Assembly (NCBI RefSeq): GCF_000720455.1
Contig: NZ_JOAK01000071.1
Coordinates: 1-6,670 of the forward strand
DNA: 6,670 nt
DNA from: Streptomyces virginiae
GTDB taxonomy: Bacteria > Actinomycetota > Actinomycetes > Streptomycetales > Streptomycetaceae
Reading direction: 5' to 3'
Made by a program: the position numbers and the translations under genes. A model generated the notes under the pieces. That model did not search any database. It saw only the letters and a program-made list of their open reading frames with translations, and had not been told where the DNA came from. Below, in pieces: positions 1 through 4,972 of this stretch (positions are counted from its first letter, which is position 1; the number at the start of each line of letters is the position of its first letter).

Positions 1-95
1 CCAGCATTCATGTTCGGGTCACCCGGTCACAGACCTCGTCCGAGGAACACCTTCCCGCCGTACTGCCCTCCCCGGGCAGCAGCGATGATGCCCCC

Positions 96-596
96 GTGGC
101 GACAACACTTGAACTTTTCGCGGACTACTTCCAGATCCACATCCTGGACGAGGACTCCGACGCCGACTTCAGCGATGTGTGGACTGAGCAGACAGTGTCG
201 GACGGACTCGGAGTTACTGAAGGCGGTCTGGCGATCGGCACCGACGTCAACTTCACCGTGGCAGTTGCCGTCCATCTCCTCACGTTCCAGCCCGACGATG
301 ACAGCGACGACTTCGACCACGTCGTCGAGGCAAGCCTCAACCTGACCTCGGGACGACTCGTGGTGCTCGGCTGCACCGACGACATCGACGCCGCAGCCCG
401 CTTCGACATGCCCACCGGGTGGACCCGCATCCGGGCTTCCCGGCGCGGCCTCGCCACAGCGGCCTTCCCCGACCTCGACTGCGAGGACGAGCCCGAAGAC
501 ACCGAGGAGATCCGGCTGCAAGCCTGGCCGGCACCACACTCCGAGCCGCACATCACCAAACGATGGGCACGCCCCGTCACGGAACCGCCCTCGTAA
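96..596 (+). CDS. Acidic hypothetical protein, possibly 5'-incomplete
   Basis: The 166-residue product begins MATTLELFADYFQIHILDE and is strongly acidic, with DEDSD near residues 18-22, DDDSDD around 68 and a DCEDEPEDTEE stretch near the C-terminus. The C-terminus then turns basic and Pro-rich (KRWARPVTEPPS). The middle has alternating hydrophobic segments (FTVAVAVHLLTF, GRLVVLGCTDD) that suggest a beta-rich soluble domain. I see no signal peptide or membrane segment. It reminds me of an unnamed family of actinobacterial hypothetical proteins starting LELFADY, but that is recollection only and I assign no function. The GTG at 96 has no good ribosome binding site, and the same frame is open to the left edge with no ATG, GTG or TTG in between. 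Either GTG 96 is the start or the gene begins outside the window. Codon third positions are mostly G/C, which supports this frame over the overlapping ones. Confidence 0.72.
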   Translation: MATTLELFADYFQIHILDEDSDADFSDVWTEQTVSDGLGVTEGGLAIGTDVNFTVAVAVHLLTFQPDDDSDDFDHVVEASLNLTSGRLVVLGCTDDIDAAARFDMPTGWTRIRASRRGLATAAFPDLDCEDEPEDTEEIRLQAWPAPHSEPHITKRWARPVTEPPS

Positions 597-1234
597 ACCA
601 GCTCCACACGTACACCCCGCCGCCGCACACACAGGGCCGCTCAACAACCCGACACCCGACAACCCCCACAGCGACACCACCGACACACCACCAGCACCCG
701 GACAGACCGCAAGACCGACACCCAGAGCGGCAACCGGATACACCGCAGAACAGCCATAGTTCAGAGGCAAGGACGGCGGGCGACCCCGCCCGCGCTGGAA
801 CAGACCACCGCACAACCCGCCCGGGATACCGGTCCAGGCACAACCCCACCCCCAACCCCCGAAGGCGGGCGCCCACCCCGGAGCCAGCACACCGGCAGGC
901 ACCTCGCACAGGAACCGACCGCCGCGCGCAGCATCGCCACCGTCTACCCACCCGGCAGACCGCACCACAGCCAGCCCACGGCAGGTACCGCGCGCAGGCG
1001 CACCCACCCGACCCGGATGCGTGCGGTACGCGACCATCCGGAGCTGCCTCCGCTGCAGACCGTCCGGGCCGCCCACAGCGGGACGGCCGGCAGGGGGTCA
1101 AGCCCCGACTTTCCGTGCCATGACCGCGGACCCGTCCTGGGGCGCAATGGAGTGACGGTGGACGCCAGCAGGACGACGGCCAGGCGAAACCGCCCCACCG
1201 CACTCCACTACCTCTCCTGAGGAGTCTTCCGCCC
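597..1234. other. Gene-free, C/A-rich spacer with T-free tracts
   Basis: I see no convincing gene here. Long frames are open on both strands, but their products are low-complexity (His/Thr/Pro/Arg-rich on +, Gly/Cys/Trp-rich on -), as expected from GC-rich non-coding DNA. The + strand is strikingly C- and A-rich and T-poor: there is no T from 642 to 738 or from 834 to 903. A transcript running on from the upstream gene would be C-rich and poorly structured, which is the kind of RNA Rho factor uses, and I see no strong intrinsic terminator after that gene. A small hairpin (GGCGGG/CCCGCC, 775-790) has no T-run. The last 100 or so bases should hold the promoter of the next gene, but I cannot pick out clear -35/-10 boxes. 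Confidence 0.5.
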
Positions 1235-1561
1235 ATGACCGCCACCCGCGCCCGACGTATCGTCCCCCTCTTGGTCGCCACCCTCCTGACCGGCGGCGGA
1301 ATCTCGCTCGCCTCCACCGCCGTCGCCGCACCAGCCACGACCGCCGCGAGCGTCACCACCGACATCGACGACGACAATATGCGCACCGTAGAGCGCCTCA
1401 CCCCCCAGAAGCCCAGGGCCGTGAAGAAGGTGATCCGCAGGGTCTGGAAGTACGGCGTCGACCCCGGCAACTCCCAGTACGGCGGCGGCAACGTCGACGA
1501 GCACACATGGGCGCGGGAGTACCGCACGCCCTGCGCGGAGCTGGACTGCCTGCAGAACTGA
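1235..1561 (+). CDS. Small secreted two-cysteine protein
   Basis: The 108-residue product has a clear Sec signal peptide: a basic n-region (RARR at 5-8), a hydrophobic core at about 9-26, and a STAVA-AP cleavage region near residues 31-32. The mature part is about 76 residues. It starts with an Ala/Thr linker, then an acidic patch (DIDDDN), then a basic stretch (KPRAVKKVIRRVWKYG), and ends TPCAELDCLQN. The two cysteines four residues apart at the C-terminus could form a small disulfide loop or bind a ligand outside the cell. ATG 1235 is well supported by a GAGGAG-type ribosome binding site at 1219-1224, ten bases upstream. The gene seems monocistronic: a hairpin follows the stop and no close partner lies on either side. 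I do not recognise the family. Export is well supported, while the role is unknown. Confidence 0.8.
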   Translation: MTATRARRIVPLLVATLLTGGGISLASTAVAAPATTAASVTTDIDDDNMRTVERLTPQKPRAVKKVIRRVWKYGVDPGNSQYGGGNVDEHTWAREYRTPCAELDCLQN

Positions 1562-1565
1562 CTGG

Positions 1566-1610
1566 GGGGACCGGCCCGGCCTACGGCTACGGACGGCCGC
1601 CGTGGTCCTC
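1566..1610 (+). terminator. Hairpin after the small secreted gene
   Basis: GGGGACC (1566-1572) pairs with GGTCCTC (1604-1610) with one G-U pair. The stem continues through GGC/GCC and GGCC/GGCC with small bulges to a loop at 1582-1594. It begins five bases after the stop codon. No T-run follows, which is common for actinobacterial terminators, so termination is inferred from position and stem strength. Confidence 0.42.
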
Positions 1611-1861
1611 GGCGGCGCTCTCACGCCGGCCGAGGTGCAGTGGTCAGGGACAAGCCGCCGAAATGGATCATGGGCCCTGGACCGCTCCGGGGGCATCGGT
1701 GCAGCAGCCGGCGCTCCCACGGCCCCGAGGCCGGCCGCCGACGAAATGAGGCCGGGGAGCCCCAGGCCGGCTCCCGGCCGCACCCGCGACCTCCCGCGCT
1801 GACCGGCGACGGTTCGAGAGCCTGGCCCTCATCCGCGCTCACGGGCGTCCGACGTCAGCCC
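1611..1861. other. Intergenic spacer, no gene seen
   Basis: Short frames are open on both strands, but none has a ribosome binding site together with a believable product. The sequence is rich in CCGG/GGCCGG blocks and I see no further structure that I can name. It separates the 3' hairpin of the first secreted gene from the regulatory-looking region of the second. Confidence 0.4.
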
Positions 1862-1881
1862 CTGTCACGCGCCTGTGACAG
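1862..1881. promoter_or_regulatory. Perfect dyad CTGTCAC-N6-GTGACAG
   Basis: CTGTCAC (1862-1868) and GTGACAG (1875-1881) are perfect inverted copies with a 6-bp spacer. The full 20-bp site has the size and symmetry of a dimeric repressor operator. It lies about 120 bp upstream of the next start codon and just upstream of an AT-richer stretch. It could also be a small RNA hairpin. I cannot assign it to a known regulator. Confidence 0.45.
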
Positions 1882-1904
1882 TCGGCGGACAGCTTCATGA
1901 AGTC

Positions 1905-1999
1905 CGGGAGCCAGTCTTTTAACCAGAGAACAAAACAGACATTTCACCCCGAGTTCTCTGGACCTGGCTTTCCCCCACCTCTCCTCTGGAGCCCTTCTC
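1905..1999 (+). promoter_or_regulatory. AT-richer promoter/5'UTR zone with a 9-bp inverted repeat
   Basis: Base composition drops sharply in GC from about 1915 to 1955 (CTTTTAACC, ACAAAACAGACATTTC), unusual for this window and typical of an actinobacterial promoter or leader. Inside it, CCAGAGAAC (1923-1931) and GTTCTCTGG (1953-1961) are perfect inverted copies with 21 bp between them. They could form a 5'UTR hairpin or two half-sites of an operator. A GGAG ribosome binding site at 1988-1991 stands eight bases from the ATG at 2000. I cannot identify defined -35/-10 hexamers with confidence. Confidence 0.5.
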
Positions 2000-2528
2000 A
2001 TGTTCCGTACCACCACCTCCCGGAAGCAGCGTTTCGCCCTGTACGCCGTCTCGGCCGCGATCGTCGGAGGGGGCGCACTGGTCCCCACCAGCGCTTTCGC
2101 CGCCCCGGCCGGAAAAGTGGGAGAACAAGAACAAGAAGCACAGCAAGGGCAAGGGCAAGAAGAACAAGGTCCGCGACGTGGAGAACATGCCGGGCTGCAA
2201 GTTCTACCAGGGCAAGGTCTACTGCGAGCACAAGCCTGACAAGCCCGCCCCGGCCCCGAAGCCCGAGACGAAGCCCGAGACGAAGCCGGACCCGGTGGTC
2301 GTCGACAAGGAAAACCCGGACAAGGTCCAGACCCCCGAGGCCGCGCCCAAGGACGAGTCGGCCCCCGAGACCGCGCCCAAGGACGAGTCGGCCCCGGAAT
2401 CCGCCCCCGAGCGCGAGTCGGCCCCGGAGCAGGATTCCGCGCCCGCCCAGGAGTCCACCTCTGAGCAGGAGTCCGCCCCCGCCCAGGAGTCCGCGCCCGC
2501 GGAGGAAAGCCCCGCCGCTTCCGCCTGA
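2000..2528 (+). CDS. Secreted Lys-rich/two-Cys/Pro-Ala-Glu repeat protein, frameshifted
   Basis: A Sec signal peptide (SRKQRF, hydrophobic core, PTSAFA-AP; cleavage near residue 34) lies in the frame of ATG 2000, which has a GGAG ribosome binding site. That frame changes near the AAAA run at 2113-2116 and stops at 2239. The next frame is clearly coding, with G/C at nearly every third position, and runs to the stop at 2528. Removing one A joins them as APAGKWENKNKKHSKGKG and gives a protein of 175 residues. In the joined form, residues 39-56 are very Lys-rich, a loop CKFYQGKVYC spans 66-75, a KPETKPETKP segment follows, and the last 60 or so residues are acidic Pro/Ala/Glu/Ser decamer repeats. 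No LPXTG anchor or membrane tail is visible. The layout suggests a cationic wall- or polymer-binding head on an extended tail, but this is inference and I do not recognise the family. The break may be a real mutation or a sequence error. Confidence 0.72.
2257..2290 (+). repeat. 12-bp tandem repeat coding for KPET units
   Basis: CGAAGCCCGAGA occurs twice in a row (2257-2268 and 2269-2280), followed by a partial third copy ending near 2290. In frame it encodes KPETKPETKP, a short Pro-rich linker between the two-cysteine loop and the acidic repeats of the secreted protein. Confidence 0.7.
2341..2430 (+). repeat. 30-bp tandem repeat, three copies
   Basis: Three consecutive 30-bp units (2341, 2371, 2401) share the core CCCAAGGACGAGTCGGCCCC; the third has diverged. 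They encode the decamers APKDESAPET, APKDESAPES and APERESAPEQ. Looser versions (SAPAQES, SEQESAPAQES) continue to about 2510. The period of exactly ten codons points to growth by slippage or unequal recombination within the reading frame. Confidence 0.85.
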
Positions 2529-2599
2529 GCAGCAAGCCCTGCACAGTGGCTCTGCGCACCCAGGCCTGAGCCCACCCTCCAGCCAAGACCGCAGCCGAT

Positions 2600-2635
2600 C
2601 AGCCCCTGCCGACCCACCGGGATCCGCAGGGGCTG
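2600..2635 (+). terminator. Strong hairpin after the repeat-protein gene
   Basis: CAGCCCCTGC (2600-2609) and GCAGGGGCTG (2626-2635) form a perfect 10-bp stem with a 16-base loop, 71 bases past the stop codon. The bases after it (TCGTCCTAC) are only modestly T-rich, but stem quality and position support an intrinsic terminator. Confidence 0.65.
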
Positions 2636-2785
2636 TCGTCCTACCAGCTCTTCGCTGCGTTCAGCCGCCCACGGCGCGGGCCCCACCGGCCGCGCAACTC
2701 AGCGTGGCTTGACCGGCCCGGGGGCGGCGACACCAGGTGGAAGCACCGCAGGCACGTGGCCTGCGGCGGCCAGCAGGAGAATCAC

Positions 2786-3195
2786 TTGATCACTGCGGAC
2801 CTCCAGCACTGCGCACCCCGGTCCTCGCCGGAGGCCGGCGGGGAACTCGACGAGGGCGCGGGCGAATCGCTCCGGCAAGCGTCGGACGACATGACCACCG
2901 ATGAGCGGGATCTCTTGGTGGACCGGCACGGGGCCGCGATCATGGACGCCGACGGCCCGCTCCGTCTCCCGGACGTGCACCAGCGGGCGGAGCGCCTGGG
3001 CCTGAGGGTCCTGGTCACCGGCCGGCAGCCCCAACCCCAGCAGCGCATGGCCGAGGTCGCCGGTATCCGCCGGAGCCCGGCGCGGCCACCGGGGAGCAGT
3101 ACGCCCTGGCCGGCTTCCGCCGGCTCATCGAGGAGCGGAACCGCCGCGCACGGGACGCTGCAGACTTCGCCGCCGGATGGCTGCCCCGCGCCTGA
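2786..3195 (+). pseudogene. Frameshifted STAS-domain (anti-sigma antagonist-like) gene
   Basis: In one frame the sequence reads ITADLQHC, then GGELDEGAGESLRQA, LLVDRHGAAIMDADG, and HQRAERLGLRVLVTG followed by a QPQPQQRMAEVAG segment. This is the pattern of STAS anti-sigma-factor antagonists (VDLSG, FMDSSGL, then the LRVLVTG strand). Near 3065-3080 the signal moves to a second frame that continues GAATGEQYALAGFRRLIEERNRRARD to a stop at 3193-3195. About one base is missing there; rejoined, the product is near 136 residues, a normal length for the family. The usual D-S-S-G, which carries the regulatory phosphoserine, is D-A-D-G at residues 54-57 counted from TTG 2786, so switching by serine phosphorylation is lost. 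TTG 2786 has AGGAG at 2775-2779; GTG 2756 is an alternative start. The frame break together with lost key residues suggests a decaying gene. No partner kinase or sigma factor is visible nearby. Confidence 0.66.
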
Positions 3196-3307
3196 CGCGT
3201 GGAGGTGCCCGCAGTCCGGTGCGGCGGCTCGCTCCCGGGCAAGGAAGCCCGGCAGGAACACCGCCTCACCTCCTCCGAAGCGCGACCGAATGTGACTAGG
3301 CTGGAGA

Positions 3308-3341
3308 CGGCGGCCGGCTCAGTGAGCGGCTCCGGCCGTCG
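3308..3341. terminator. Hairpin between convergent gene remnants (first)
   Basis: CGGCCGG (3311-3317) pairs with CCGGCCG (3332-3338), and the stem extends outward to 3308 and 3341 with one G-U pair, giving about 10 bp around a 14-base loop. It lies between the STAS remnant on + and the ligase remnant on -, where a bidirectional terminator is expected. Confidence 0.5.
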
Positions 3342-3344
3342 CGC

Positions 3345-3385
3345 GTGGGCACCTGCCTCACCTCCCCCTCACCGCAGGTGCTCAC
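3345..3385 (+). terminator. 12-bp hairpin followed by TTTT (second)
   Basis: GTGGGCACCTGC (3345-3356) pairs with GCAGGTGCTCAC (3374-3385) over 12 bp with a single G-U pair and a 17-base C-rich loop. On the + strand it is followed by CTTTTC at 3391-3396, a short T-run that is rare in this window. This makes it the best intrinsic terminator candidate here, oriented to stop transcription from the STAS side. Confidence 0.6.
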
Positions 3386-3394
3386 CCAGACTTT

Positions 3395-3608
3395 TCAGCC
3401 GGCGGCCGCGCTCGGGCCGCCACTGAACAGGGGCACCTCGTCCACGGTCACGTCCGGGCGCCACCGTTCGAAGCGGACCGGGTGCCGAAGGCGCCGCCCT
3501 GGTCGACGGCAGTGCCGACGCTGATCTCCGCGACCAGTTCCGGACGGACGAGGGCCACATCCAGGGCGTCCCGGATGCCCCGCACCGACACGAACCGCCA
3601 GCCCTCTC
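3395..3608 (-). pseudogene. 3' remnant of an ATP-dependent DNA ligase gene
   Basis: Read on the minus strand, one frame gives EGWRFVSVRGIRDALDV followed by ALVRPELVAEISVGTAVDQ and GGAF. The adjacent frame continues RHPVRFERWRPDVTVDEVPLFSGG to a stop at 3395. Joined, this matches the remembered C-terminal end of actinobacterial ATP-dependent DNA ligases (VRPELVAEV, DTAVD, then a G-RHPVRF-RWRPD pattern), the last strands of the OB-fold domain. One base is missing near 3485-3488: an extra C on the minus strand would restore AFRHP. Upstream, the second frame meets a stop at about 3606 and I can see no adenylation domain (no KxDG motif) before the esterase gene. Only about 70 codons of a gene usually several hundred codons long remain. 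This is a remnant, not a working ligase. Confidence 0.62.
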
Positions 3609-3732
3609 AGGAATCCGGCGGGCCGGCGCGTCTGCGGCCGCCCGCAGCGGTGCGGCGCTGCAGCTGCACACTGAGGCCGACAGGCACGACCACCCGCTGC
3701 CGCCGTATGCCGGCAGAAGGGGACCCGGAGAC

Positions 3733-3747
3733 CAGGCCCTTGGCCTG
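3733..3747 (-). terminator. Short hairpin downstream of the esterase gene
   Basis: CAGGCC (3733-3738), a three-base loop and GGCCTG (3742-3747) form a perfect 6-bp stem just 13 bases beyond the esterase stop codon on the minus strand. The stem is short and no T-run follows, so this is a weak terminator call based mainly on position. Confidence 0.35.
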
Positions 3748-3760
3748 ACGCCATCCAGAG

Positions 3761-4888
3761 CTACGTCGGCAGGTGACGGGCGAAGAACGACCGCACGAGG
3801 TGGCGAACGGTGGGCACGCTGACGCGCGGGTCGGCCCCACCGATCATGGCGGCGCGCCCAGCGGCGGTCGTCAAGCCGGCTTGCTGGAGCTGGGGGACGA
3901 GGGCCGCGTAGTCGGTGAAGACCCAATGGTGGGTGCCGTCGAGCTGCCGCCGGACGACCGGGCCGCCATGGGCGAGAAGCGCCGCCCAGGAGCGTTCCAG
4001 GCGGGCGTTGCGGAAGCCGTCCGTGCCGGCCAGCAGCAGCGGCCGGTGCGTCGCCTGCCGGGCCACCGAGAGGAGTTCGCCGTCCACCTGGTCGAGATAC
4101 CCCTCCAGGTTCACGGCGGCGGTGATCCGCCGATCATCGTGGAGCGCCTGCGCAACCGCCGTGCCGCCTGCGGAATGGCCGTAGGCGCCGACCCGGTCGA
4201 GGTGGAGTGCGTCGAGGACGAAGCGGAGGTCGGCGACCCGGGTTTCGATCATGGTGCGGAAGGTGGCCGCGTCGGGCGGGCCGGTCAGTACGGATTTCCG
4301 GACCCGTCCACGGACCGGCCCCTTGCCGGGGAACTCCACCTCGCTCGCGTCTCCGGGGTGGTCCACGGTGATGACCGTCCAACCGTGTGAGGCAAGGTCG
4401 ACCGCGAGGGAGCTGCCCATCACGCGGGCGTCGCCGCCGCCCGGGCTGTAGAGCAGCACGGGGCGCCGGCCGGGCAGGGGCCGGGCACCGGCCCGGGCGT
4501 GGGTGAGGGTGGCCGCCCAGTCGACCCCCGTCAGCGGAAGCGGCTCGTGGATCCAGTGGGCGACGTCGGCGAAGGACTCGGCGGCGCCCGGCGTCATCTG
4601 CGCAAGGTGCGGGAAGCGGTGGCCGGGGACAGCCGGGCGCAGGACGGTGATCATGAGCTCGCGTACGCCGATCCCGGGGTCCCAGGGGTCGTTGCGGGAG
4701 GGGTCGGCGAGGTGGAGGGTGCCGGCTCCGACCAGGTAGCGCCCGCTGGGGGCCGGGAGGCGTAGTCGCAGGAGCGGGGCCGCACCGCGGGCGGCGGTGG
4801 CCGGGGCGGCCCCGAGAAGAAGGGCGGCGGCGCCGACGAGGGCGCCCTTGGCGAAAAGGCGCCGGCCGGGAGGGAAGGACGAGGTCAT
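3761..4888 (-). CDS. Tat-exported alpha/beta-hydrolase, PAF-acetylhydrolase-like esterase
   Basis: The 375-residue product starts at the ATG read from 4888, with AGGA eight bases upstream; an ATG three codons earlier (4897) lacks a spaced site. The N-terminus has the twin-arginine pattern GRRLFAKG (residues 8-15), a hydrophobic core, and an Ala-rich cleavage region (APATA-A) near 32. The fold markers are LYSPGGG at 147-152 (oxyanion region), LASHGWTVITVDHPG at 165-179, the nucleophile elbow GHSAGG at 237-242 (Ser239), and GTHHWVFTDY at 318-327 with the catalytic His at 320 or 321. Order and spacing match bacterial relatives of platelet-activating-factor acetylhydrolase, so it is probably a secreted serine esterase or lipase for small or oxidised acyl esters. 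The acid at the PAF-AH position is Glu262 (NLEGYL) rather than Asp; Asp290 is the alternative. It is divergent from a winged-helix gene 84 bp away, which may control it. The substrate cannot be read from sequence. Confidence 0.9.
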   Translation of the reverse strand: MTSSFPPGRRLFAKGALVGAAALLLGAAPATAARGAAPLLRLRLPAPSGRYLVGAGTLHLADPSRNDPWDPGIGVRELMITVLRPAVPGHRFPHLAQMTPGAAESFADVAHWIHEPLPLTGVDWAATLTHARAGARPLPGRRPVLLYSPGGGDARVMGSSLAVDLASHGWTVITVDHPGDASEVEFPGKGPVRGRVRKSVLTGPPDAATFRTMIETRVADLRFVLDALHLDRVGAYGHSAGGTAVAQALHDDRRITAAVNLEGYLDQVDGELLSVARQATHRPLLLAGTDGFRNARLERSWAALLAHGGPVVRRQLDGTHHWVFTDYAALVPQLQQAGLTTAAGRAAMIGGADPRVSVPTVRHLVRSFFARHLPT

Positions 4889-4972
4889 GGACGGCATCCT
4901 GGGGGCGGGTGCCGGGCCGGGGCGAAGCCTGCGGCTGGGTCCGAAAGGGTGGCGCGGGGGCAGGGGATGTGC
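4889..4972. promoter_or_regulatory. Shared divergent intergenic region
   Basis: These 84 bp must hold the promoters and ribosome binding sites of both the esterase (minus) and the regulator (plus). The visible sites are AGGA before the esterase ATG and AGGGG at 4962-4966 before the regulator ATG. I see no convincing -35/-10 hexamers on either strand. CATCC (4895-4899) and GGATG (4965-4969) are distant inverted copies at the two ends. The compact spacing is typical of a regulator next to the gene it controls. Confidence 0.5.

Noticed and set aside
419..1123. A 234-codon + frame covering the C/A-rich spacer.
   Set aside because: It overlaps the end of the acidic protein gene, has no ribosome binding site, and its His/Thr/Pro/Arg composition simply reflects C- and A-rich DNA.
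27..1527. Two long minus-strand open frames (27-1076 and 577-1527).
   Set aside because: Their products are rich in Gly, Cys, Trp and Arg without motifs, they run antisense through better-supported + genes, and long spurious frames are expected at this GC content.
2111..2120. Programmed ribosomal frameshifting at the AAAA run.
   Set aside because: The needed shift is +1, there is no X-XXY-YYZ heptamer in the right phase, no clear stimulatory structure follows, and the first-frame product has no sensible end.
2756..3261. Minus-strand frames opposite the STAS remnant (2782-3261 and 2699-3034).
   Set aside because: The + strand carries recognisable STAS motifs in two adjacent frames; the minus products show none.
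3482..3748. An 88-codon + frame opposite the ligase remnant.
   Set aside because: It shows no motifs, while the minus strand reads as a known protein end in two adjacent frames.
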